Positions 56,532-64,000 of a stretch of DNA of 64,000 bases are shown in pieces. Source of the stretch: Hyphomicrobium sp. D-2 (GTDB lineage: Bacteria; Pseudomonadota; Alphaproteobacteria; Rhizobiales; Hyphomicrobiaceae); assembly GCF_029872155.1 (NCBI RefSeq), contig NZ_JARXLA010000004.1, positions 291,861 through 355,860 on the forward strand, written 5' to 3'. The notes under the pieces are model-generated. The model had not been told where the DNA came from, did not search any database, and was given only the letters and a program-made list of their open reading frames with translations. The position numbers and the translations under genes were made by a program. How positions within the stretch are numbered: the first letter of the stretch is position 1; every line of letters starts with the position of its first letter.

Positions 56532-58517
56532 TTAGGGTGACGGAGCCACCGGCGCCCAATCGGGCTTGGCGTAAGAGCCGTTATTAGCATTAGCTGACGG
56601 CTTCTTTTCGGCGGCGTTCTTGTCCTTAGGGTAAAAAATTGCGCTCGGTCGGCCCTGCCGGACGGTGTAGCCGGAAGCATTTTTGGCCTGCGGAGCAGCG
56701 CGCGCCGACCAGGCACCGCTGTCGCCGCTATCAATGATGCTCTGTCCGGTCAGCATGTTGATGGTGAGCTTGGTGCCGTTGATGACGTTCTTGTCCTGCG
56801 TCAGCACCACATCGCCGCCGAGAACGACCTCGTTTTTCTTGACGTCATAATTGGCCCAGTCGCCGGATGCCCTTTGACCGTCGCGGGACGTTACGACGAC
56901 CTTGCCGCGTGCCTCGATGCGCGAGAGCTGAGCGGGGGCGGCGTCGGGTGTTTTGGCGGTATCTTCAGCAAGGCCGGCAGCACCGGTGTAAAAGGCCTTC
57001 AACTGCGATGTGCGGACGACGAAATCACCCTGCACCGCATGCACCTCGCCATTGTAGATCGCCTGCTTGGCGCGATCATCGACGTCAAGCCGGGCGGCTT
57101 CGACCGTGATTGGCGCGCTGGGATCAGTCTTGAAGACGCCGACGGCGCCCGCAGCGGCGCCCGCAGCGGCGGCCGCGGCTGCTGCGCTCTGGCCCTTCTG
57201 CTGCGCGTTGCTGGGTTCAGTGCGGTAGAACTGGGTCCAGATGCGGCCATTGTCGCCGCGTGAGGCGGCTGCTGAAAGCTGCGTGCGCCCCTTGGCCCGG
57301 TCGACGAACAAGCGCTCGCCCTTGAGCTGGTTGCGACCTTGGCTGACCGCGACATTGCCGGTGAGCAGGATAGTGTCGGCCTTCTGATCGACGGTGACGC
57401 GTCGGGCGGTTGCGTTGCGGTCCGGCCCCGACAGCATCTTCACGTCGCCATCGATTACGGCCACCTGCTTGATGGCGTCATAGTCGAGGTTGGCGCCGGT
57501 GACGCGATCGTTCGGGGCGCGCGTCATGACAACCGGTGTTCGAGACAAGATGCGCTGGATCTTGGCACCGGCACCGGGCATGTCGGGCGTTGCGGCGGCG
57601 CCGCCATCCTCGGCGTTGCCACCCTCATAGAAAACTTCGAGCGCTGCGGTTTCCAGCGCGGCGTCGGCCTGCCGTGCATGGACGTTGCCGGTGAAGGTTG
57701 CGGTTTTCCCGGTGTCATCGATGTCGAGGCGGTTGGCGTTGATGTCGATCGGTGCATCGCCGCCACCGATAAGCGGGGCGGCTGCGCTTGCGCCATCAGG
57801 CTTGGCTGCGTCGCTTGCAGCGCCGTCAGCGTTTTCGTTTTTCGGCGGGATGAGATGCGCGCGCACATCATCGACAAACGCGATCTCGCGGGTCTTGCTC
57901 AGCAGGCGCATGGAATTGGAGCGGATGGTGCCGGTCGGCATTTCCACCAGCACCGGCTCGTTTGAGGTGATGAGGCTTTCGTTGGTGAGAATGGTCGCGC
58001 GGGATAGCTTGGCCTTCAGGCCGCTGTCGGCGACGATATCGATGCCGCCCGACAGGACGAGCTGGTTTTGCTTGGTGTTGAACTCACCTTCAAGAGCGGT
58101 GAGGCGTGTTCGGGCTTTCTTGGCGTCGAAGAGGTCGCCGGTAATGCTGTTGAGGCGTACGAAGTCGGTGTTGGTGAAATCCTGCACGGCGGTTTTCGCG
58201 TGCACCGTGTAACGGCCACCGTCGTTGGTGTACCCCTCGTAGCTGGGGTTATCCATGGTGAGGTTTTCAGGGATGATGCGCGGCACTTCCAGGCGCGGAA
58301 GCTGCGAGACCATGCCGGAGGTATCCAGCACCAGCAGCAGGTAGAGCCCGAGAATGCCGACGGTGGAAATGGGAAACAACCAGCGCAGCAAGCGGACAAG
58401 CCGCGTGTGCCGTTTGGCGAGCTTGAAGTTACGCGTCCTTTCGGCCGCGGTGCTGCCGGAGAACGGGTTCACCTTGGTCCATGCATCGCCGGGCGTGAAA
58501 TTGGTGGTTGATGCCAT
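56532..58517 (-). CDS. LptC-LptA fusion protein of LPS transport
   Basis: 661 residues from ATG 58517; longer starts exist at 58556 and 58688. An N-terminal membrane helix (LLRWLFPISTVGILGLYLLL, about residue 45) leads to an LptC/DUF1239-like domain (RIIPENLTMDNPSYEGYTND, SGGIDIVADSGLKAKLSRAT). Then three OstA/LptA-like repeats follow: DINANRLDIDDTGKTATFTG (about residue 235), RRVTVDQKADTILLTGNVAV (about 375), and PITVEAARLDVDDRAKQAIY (about 475). The end is low-complexity. LptC and LptA are separate proteins in most bacteria and form the periplasmic bridge. Here they are one chain. It precedes lptB by 94 bases. Confidence 0.85.
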   Translation of the reverse strand: MASTTNFTPGDAWTKVNPFSGSTAAERTRNFKLAKRHTRLVRLLRWLFPISTVGILGLYLLLVLDTSGMVSQLPRLEVPRIIPENLTMDNPSYEGYTNDGGRYTVHAKTAVQDFTNTDFVRLNSITGDLFDAKKARTRLTALEGEFNTKQNQLVLSGGIDIVADSGLKAKLSRATILTNESLITSNEPVLVEMPTGTIRSNSMRLLSKTREIAFVDDVRAHLIPPKNENADGAASDAAKPDGASAAAPLIGGGDAPIDINANRLDIDDTGKTATFTGNVHARQADAALETAALEVFYEGGNAEDGGAAATPDMPGAGAKIQRILSRTPVVMTRAPNDRVTGANLDYDAIKQVAVIDGDVKMLSGPDRNATARRVTVDQKADTILLTGNVAVSQGRNQLKGERLFVDRAKGRTQLSAAASRGDNGRIWTQFYRTEPSNAQQKGQSAAAAAAAAGAAAGAVGVFKTDPSAPITVEAARLDVDDRAKQAIYNGEVHAVQGDFVVRTSQLKAFYTGAAGLAEDTAKTPDAAPAQLSRIEARGKVVVTSRDGQRASGDWANYDVKKNEVVLGGDVVLTQDKNVINGTKLTINMLTGQSIIDSGDSGAWSARAAPQAKNASGYTVRQGRPSAIFYPKDKNAAEKKPSANANNGSYAKPDWAPVAPSP

Positions 58518-58691
58518 GCGCTCGCTATGGGGCTGCTGCCTGCCGCCGTTATCCATTTCAGCGGTTTCGGGTTCCCGCCCGCTGGTTTGATGGGCGGCAA
58601 GCCTCCGCTCCGCTGATGGCCAGAGCCTGATCGCTTTCTCAAAAAACGCGATGCAGCTCCGGCCTTTTTGACCGGACCGATGCTTCACGCT

Positions 58692-59519
58692 TCAGACTGA
58701 TGGGTCCGAAGCGATCATGTCTAAGTCACCGGCAAATAGGGTTATATTGGGACGGGCACGACACGCAATGGTGAGTGGCCGCCGCCAGCCTGCAACCCCC
58801 GGTTTTTTGCAGCCCGCGCCTTGATTTTGGGCAGGGAACGGGGGGTGAGCGCCGAGTTCTGGCGCCGCATCCGGGTAAAACACTTCAAAGCCGCTGATCA
58901 GTGGGAGAAAAATGTCCATATCGCCGAATCCGGCCAGATCGAGCGCCGCCTGAGTCGGCAGGAAGCGGAACGCGGCGTCGGCCAGCTCGCGGCGGTTCTG
59001 GCGCTCAAGCATGAAATCCAGTTTGGCCTTGGCGGCGTGGAGATACAGCACATCCGAAGCGGCGTAGGCGAGCTGCTGTTCGGATAGCTCGCGCGCGGCC
59101 CAGTCGGAGCTTTGCTGCTGCTTTGACAGCTCGACGCCGACGAGTTCGGCGACAAGATCCTTCAGGCCGTGGCGGTCGGTATAGGTGCGGACCAGCTTGG
59201 AAGCGATTTTCGTGCAGTAAACCGGCGATGTAACGACTCCCAGATCGCGCTTGAGAACGGCAACATCGAAGCGGGCGAAGTGGAAGATCTTCTCGATGTT
59301 CGGATCGGCCAGAAGGGCCTTCAGGTTCGGCGCGGAATAGTCGGTGCCGTCGAACTGCACCAGATGGGCGCTGCCGTCGCCAGCGGAGAGCTGCGCCAGG
59401 CACAGGCGATCACGGTGCAGATTGAGGCCCAGCGTTTCAGTGTCGATGGCGACGCTTGGCCCGAGGTTCAGACCGGCGGGCAGATCGCCCTTGTGCAGCG
59501 TGATTGTGGGTTGTGCCAT
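58692..59519 (-). CDS. Ribonuclease D-like 3'-5' exonuclease, C-terminus frameshifted
   Basis: 275 residues as read. The DEDD exonuclease core is complete: GPSVAIDTETLGLN (DxE), DGTDYSAPNLKALLA, FHFARFDVAVLKRDLG and SDWAARELSEQQLAYAASDV (YxxxD). After DIF at about residue 205, the sequence reads 68 unrelated residues, because five T's on the coding strand (A5 at 58908-58912) shift the frame. One base fewer gives DIFSH and a stop at 58898, the normal ~206-residue length. It heads the lpt row. Confidence 0.85.
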   Translation of the reverse strand: MAQPTITLHKGDLPAGLNLGPSVAIDTETLGLNLHRDRLCLAQLSAGDGSAHLVQFDGTDYSAPNLKALLADPNIEKIFHFARFDVAVLKRDLGVVTSPVYCTKIASKLVRTYTDRHGLKDLVAELVGVELSKQQQSSDWAARELSEQQLAYAASDVLYLHAAKAKLDFMLERQNRRELADAAFRFLPTQAALDLAGFGDMDIFLPLISGFEVFYPDAAPELGAHPPFPAQNQGAGCKKPGVAGWRRPLTIACRARPNITLFAGDLDMIASDPSV

Positions 59520-60015
59520 CGCGGACGCGCCTTTCGGTTGTTGCGCGATCCGGGCGGGAAGAGGGGCAGGATCGCAAATAGGTGAGGACCACCTATCGAA
59601 CTTGCGCGCTGCAAAGCAAGGGGCCGGGGCATTAATGCAGGTTGGAAGCGCCTCAATCTTGTTGGCGCCGAGGCTGCGAGGGCGTGTTGCGTGCTGGGGA
59701 AGGGAACGGGCGAGCTTGGCAGCGGCAACTCGTGGCGTTTCTGCAACTCGTGGCGGCGTTCGTGGTCCGCAGGGCCGTGCGGGCCATCCCGATTTGCAGG
59801 GGGCGGACCGCAGCCAGCCCTTGACCTAAGTCATCGCAGGCAAAAGAAAAAACAATACGGATCTGGTATAGTTTGAGGCGGAGAAGCGGGCAAAAAGCTT
59901 GGGATCATTATAAATCATTGGTGTTGCTGGAAATTTCTGGAGCGCGTAGCTGTGGGGCAAGCTGTTGCCAACACCAGTATCTGCATCAATCGGCGCGCGT
60001 GCGTAATCCAGATCC
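59520..60015. other. Gap with no supported gene
   Basis: The 496 bases between rnd and the sigma-factor gene hold no convincing ORF. GCAACTCGTGGCG occurs twice in tandem (about 59725 and 59742). The right end is the presumed fecI promoter. Confidence 0.45.
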
Positions 60016-60537
60016 ATGATCCTGACCCGGACAGACAATGAATTGATGAGCGTGTACCTGCGCCAGTGGCATTTTCTGCTGGCCGCACTGAAGCGCCGTA
60101 CCGGTTCGTCGGAGCTGGCCGAGGATGCGCTGCAGGAGACGTGGCTGCGCATTGCCGGCATGCAGAAGCCTGAAGTTCCCATTCGCGACGGCAACGCATT
60201 TGTGCTGCGCATCGCCGCCAATATCGCGACCGACCTGATCCGCAAGGAGGGCCGGCACGCGGCGCACTGCATCAGCGACGACGAGATTTTGCGGTCGATC
60301 GCGGACACCTACCCTTCCGCAGAAGCGATTGTTGTCGATCGCGACCAGCTCCGGCAACTGGCACTGGCGCTGGCGGAGTTGCCGCCCAAGCCGCGCACGG
60401 CACTGCTGCTGAACCGATGCGATGGGCGCACGCATGCGCAGATCGCCCGCAAGCTGGGCGTGAGCGAAAGCCGCGTGGCGCAGTATCTGGTGCAGGCGGT
60501 GCGGCACTGCCGCGATCATTTCCGCCGTATCGCGTGA
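60016..60537 (+). CDS. ECF sigma factor, FecI type
   Basis: 173 residues with region 2 (YLRQWHFLLAALKRRTGSSE, EDALQETWLRIAG, NAFVLRIAANIATDLIRKEG) and region 4 (LAELPPKPRTALLLNRCDGR, QIARKLGVSESRVAQYLVQA). FecI-type factors switch on a TonB receptor when a siderophore binds. A FecR-like anti-sigma gene and a TonB receptor follow, so the three form a surface-signalling locus. Confidence 0.95.
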   Translation: MILTRTDNELMSVYLRQWHFLLAALKRRTGSSELAEDALQETWLRIAGMQKPEVPIRDGNAFVLRIAANIATDLIRKEGRHAAHCISDDEILRSIADTYPSAEAIVVDRDQLRQLALALAELPPKPRTALLLNRCDGRTHAQIARKLGVSESRVAQYLVQAVRHCRDHFRRIA

Positions 60538-60642
60538 TTTGATGCTGCAAGTTTGCTGGGCTCGGTTCGTCTTATGAATATGGCGGCGGTGATTGGTGTG
60601 TCGGGTACCCGCGCTTCCACATCGGCGGACTGAACACATCAA

Positions 60643-61597
60643 ATGGCTACGGACAGGAACACAACAGCGGCCGACCTTTCGCTCAGCGATGAAGCCATCG
60701 CCTGGGTTGTGCGGCTGAACTCCGGCAAGGCGACGGACACCGAGCGGCAGGCATTTGCGCGCTGGCGGGTGCAGAGCGCCGACCATGAAAGCGCGGCGCA
60801 GGAAGCGGAGGCCGTGTGGAGCGGCATCGGTACGGTTGGCGGCGAGCAGCGTAAGGCGGAGCGCAAGGCCAGCCGCAAGAAGATGACGCGGCGGAGCGTT
60901 CTGGGCGGTGGCGTGCTGCTGATTGCCGGAGCGGGCCTTTACCGCAGCGGGATGATCGGTGGGCACCTGTTTGCCGATTACGTAACCGCGGTGGCCGAAA
61001 CGCGCACCGTGACTTTGCCGGACGGAACGCAGGTTGAGCTGAACGGCGACAGTGCGCTGTCGGTCGAGTATTCTGACGCTCTGCGCAAGGTTGCGCTGCA
61101 TCGCGGACAGGCGATCTTTTCCGTGGCGGCCAATCCGGCGCGACCGTTCGTAGTTGAGGCCGGCGGCGGTACGGCAAGAGTTCTCGGCACCGTCTTCGAC
61201 GTTGATCTGCGTCCGGACGATACCGTGGTGACGGTTGTTGAAGGCAAGGTGGCGGTGGCGTCGTCAGGTGCGGCGGGGGCTGTCGATGTTGGCGGCAATC
61301 AGCGTGTGTCATACGTTGCTGGCCGGGCGCCAGCCGCACCGCAGGATGTCGATGCGGCGGCAGCAACGGCGTGGCGTCGCGGCAAGCTGATCTTCAACGA
61401 CCGCGCGCTGGGCGATGTGATCGCGGAGGTCGAGCGGCACCGCTCCGGCCGCATCATGCTGATGGGCGACAGCTTGCGCCGGTTGCCGGTGACGGGCGTG
61501 TTTGAAAACCTCCGATCCCGATTCCATTCTGCGCATGATCGAAGAGACGCTGCCGGTGAAGGTGACGCGTCTGCCGTGGGTGACGATCATCCGCTGA
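60643..61597 (+). pseudogene. FecR-like anti-sigma factor with one frameshift near the end
   Basis: A full FecR family frame to about residue 287: cytoplasmic LSDEAIAWVVRLNSGKATDT, a membrane helix (SVLGGGVLLIAGAGLYRSG), then periplasmic VTLPDGTQVELNGDSALSVE and GQAIFSVAANPARPFVVEAG. At 61511-61513, AAC CTCC carries one base too many, and the frame continues to a stop at 61695. With one C removed it reads SDPDSILRMIEETLPVKVTR and LPWVTIIR to TGA at 61595-61597. FecR carries the signal from the receptor to FecI. The shift affects only the last 30 residues. Confidence 0.85.
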
Positions 61598-61838
61598 CAG
61601 CGTTGGTATTCCAGGATGGATCAGCATTCGCTGGCAATTGCGCTGCAGGGGTGCGGCCAATCGGTGTTGTCAAATTTGCAACACCGGCGGTTTGATGACC
61701 GCCAAAGTATGAAATATTTTCAGCCGAGGCCTACAAGGTTGTAATCGACGCTTCGTCCTTGAACACGGGGACAGGTTGCACGGCGTTAAAGTGCATCAGC
61801 GTTTCCGCCAGTTAGTTGAGTAAGCGTAGGCGGGTTTC

Positions 61839-64000
61839 ATGTGTGTTGAGTTTGGTAGCGGTCGAATTGCGTGCGTTCGTTCCGGAAAATCCAGAGGGCA
61901 GCGGGCCAGAGGGCAGTCAGTTAGTGCGGCGCTCTTTGCAGCGCTGATGCTGGCGGCATCGCCGTTAAGTGGCGCCTATGCGCAGCAGGCTTCTACAGCG
62001 ACAGCGCAGATCAGCTTCAATATTCCGGCGCAGTCGTTGGGTTCGGCGCTGACGGCGTTTGCCGATCGCGCGGGCTGGAAGCTGCTGGTGCCTTCGAGCC
62101 TGGTGTCAGGCAAATCCAGTGCGGGTGTCTCGGGTGCGCTGACGCGCGAGCAGGCGCTGAACCGGCTGCTGGCAGGCACGGGCCTTGCCTACACGTTCAA
62201 TGGCTCCGATGCGGTGACGATCACCGATCCGAACGCTGGCGGCGGTCAGGCCGGTGCGAGCGTGGATGGCGCGATTGCTCTTGTTACGATCGATGTAGAG
62301 CGGCGGTGGCGGCGCGTCAGAAGGCTTTACGGCGGATAGCCCATACGAAACGGCCGGCTCCGTCAGTCATGTTACCAGCGAGCAGCTGGAACGGGTGCCG
62401 GTAACATCGCCTGGCGACATGTTCGTCAGTACGCCCGGCGTTCTGAATGGCGGCAATCGCGTTGGCACCTCCGTCAATCCGAACATCCGTGGATTGCAGG
62501 GCAGCGGGGCGCGTTAACGACAACCGTCGACCCGGAGCCATCAACTCATCGCATCTTATCGCGGCGAAGGTGCAGGCACGCGCAAGATGAGGACCTACGT
62601 CGATCCGGATTTGATCGGCGGTATTGATATCACCAAAGGGCCGAGCGATGGCCCGAACAGCGCAATCGGCGGCACCATCAACATGCGCACGCTTGCTGCG
62701 CAGGATCTTCGTCAAGGGCTGGCGCGAGCAGCGTGCGCGGCGCGCTTCGCGGGCAGCCCATGGCGGCAACAACGCGACACCGCCTGCTGGTGTGCCACCC
62801 GGCACCGGCCCTGAGGTGATTACGCGACGCCGACCGCCCTCCGGCTTCTTTGAAGGCGATGCCTGGTCGGGCAGTAGTGGCTGTGGCGACGTCGCAGGAA
62901 AATTTCGACGGCGTGCTCGCAATCTCCAGACGCAAGCAGGGCAACGGTTTCGCCGGTAAGAACAATGTTCCGGCACGGCTTTGTTTTCTCTGGAGGTGCA
63001 CGCAACGCGCGTGTCGCGCCGGGCGATGAAGTTTACAATACGTCCGCGGAGACGGACTCGCTGCTGGCGAAGGGCACGTGAAAGTGGGGCGACGGCCAGT
63101 CGCTGGAGCTGGCTGTATGCTTGATTCGACAGCCTTGCCGGCGAGAGAGGATGAACCGCAGCTGGGCCTCAACTACGGGCAGCGCAATCTCAGCCGCACA
63201 AAGGTCGATACCTACACCGCACGCTACCGTTACGCGCCGCTCGGACAACCGGCTGCTGAACGTGGAAGTCAGACCTGTGGTATACGGACGCTCGAGCACA
63301 CGCGGGATATCGGCTGGACCTACGTGGGCCGCAACCGGACAGCATGGAAACAACCGGCGCAGACATTTCCAACCGCTCCGTTATCACAACCTTGTCGGCG
63401 AGTTGACTGTGGATGCCGGCGGCGAATACCGGCAAAGAGGTGGCGTTCGCAGCCGAAACCAATGAACGCGCTGGCGCGAAAGCCGTGGTCGAACGGCGTC
63501 CGCCGCAATCTGGCGAAGCGCCTATGGCAAGACTAACGCTTGAGCCGACAAACTGGCTGGAGCTTTCGGCCGGGGCGCGGTTTGACCATTGCTCGGCCGA
63601 AGGCAGAGAAGCGCATTGCCGCTAATCACCCGGATAAAGAACAGGAGCGGTTCAGCCCAGAACGCGGGTCTGATCGTGAAGCCATTCGACGGCTTGCAGC
63701 TCTATGCGCGATACACCGAAGGCTTCCGTGCCCCAGGTTTGCGCGAACTCTATTGGGATTTTCGGACGGCGTTGCTGCGTGTAAATCCGAACATCAGGGG
63801 CGAGGTGCGTTCAAAGAACACGGAGTCTCGGCGCCAATGTGCTGCGCGATAATGTTCTGATGGATGGCGATAAGGCGCGTTTTAAGGCGAGCCATTTCCG
63901 CAACCAGTACGATGATTTCATTCTCTATGCGCTGGTAGTGCCGGAGTGCTGTCACACGAGTATGGAAGTCGTTCTTTACAGCGCCCAGCAGCCCGTAACT
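61839..64000 (+). pseudogene. TonB-dependent receptor with STN domain, many frameshifts, 3' partial
   Basis: A signal peptide (LFAALMLAASPLSGAYA) is followed by an STN signalling domain (SFNIPAQSLGSALTAFADRA, SSAGVSGALTREQALNRLLA). The first shift is near 62300 (VERRWRRVRRLYGG then stop; one frame over reads GGGGASEGFTADSPYETAGS). Plug-domain pieces follow in changing frames: GDMFVSTPGVLNGGNRVGTS, NPNIRGLQG, DPDLIGGIDITKGPSDGPNS. Barrel pieces include LGLNYGQRNLSRTKVDTYTA, and near 63700 LQLYARYTEGFRAPGLRELY. At least five shifts lie in 2.2 kb. It runs past the window edge. It is the receptor partner of the FecI/FecR genes. Confidence 0.85.

Noticed and set aside
59986..61101. 371-residue open frame opposite the sigma-factor and FecR genes
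   Set aside because: Both plus-strand genes are clear; the frame has no recognisable domain.
62317..62976. 219-residue minus-strand frame
   Set aside because: Shadow of the decayed TonB receptor, whose pieces are clear on the plus strand.

Overview
The window is 64 kb of an alphaproteobacterial chromosome, most likely Hyphomicrobiales (Rhizobiales). The evidence is the gene order: aroQ-accB-accC-aat, rnd-lptC/lptA-lptB-rpoN-ptsN, and thiO-thiS-thiG-thiE. Other supporting traits are the GC-rich codon use, a GAAC-N7-GAAC SOS operator, a serine-glyoxylate aminotransferase and a typical FecI/FecR/TonB-receptor set. The species cannot be named from the sequence. I saw no rRNA, tRNA, CRISPR array or intact insertion sequence.

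Layout. 1-5.3 kb: a His/Cys-tailed thioredoxin-fold protein (cut by the window edge), a HAD hydrolase, a TPR-cytochrome c protein, a PspC protein, and a divergent Mop / ModE-like pair around a palindrome. 5.4-13.8 kb: a giant MscS channel, murA, and the operon aroQ-accB-accC-aat. 14-21 kb: sgaA behind a hairpin-rich leader, a receiver-like protein with ATA where its start codon should be, a Tat-exported solute-binding protein, DUF1007, a ZnuA-like protein and an L,D-transpeptidase. 21-28 kb: an orphan LexA-type promoter, a cupin, gamma-glutamyltranspeptidase, the thiamine thiazole operon and a CHAD protein. 28-39 kb: ferrochelatase broken by one stop codon, SPFH/NfeD membrane proteins, kdsD, an outer-membrane barrel, galU, a galE with a wrecked 3' end, and a lytic transglycosylase. 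39-47 kb: accessory genes, an HPF-cold-shock fusion, a YiiX-like papain-fold gene, and a 2-kb AT-rich cassette region bounded by a duplicated copy of that gene's 3' end. 47-60 kb: a coiled-coil exported protein, an SDR protein, queG, a GST, uppP, and the ptsN/rpoN/lptB/lptC-lptA/rnd block. 60-64 kb: a FecI-FecR-TonB receptor iron-signalling locus with frameshifts in FecR and many in the receptor.

Shared themes. Many genes serve the envelope: murA, uppP, mltB-like, L,D-transpeptidase, lptB and lptCA, kdsD, galU/galE, the glycosyltransferase and the large barrel. Metal handling is also frequent: ZnuA-like, the Mop/ModE pair, hemH, and the Fec system.

The most interesting features are these. 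(1) The duplicated-3'-end cassette locus at 44.2-46.5 kb carries Sel1, DUF1493 and DUF4279 genes. (2) LptC and LptA domains lie in one polypeptide. (3) An SOS-type promoter has no gene behind it. (4) Lesions recur in otherwise intact genes (L,D-transpeptidase, hemH, galE, rnd, fecR, TonB receptor, and the start codon of the receiver gene). These are either real decay or sequence error, and re-reading the raw data would settle which.
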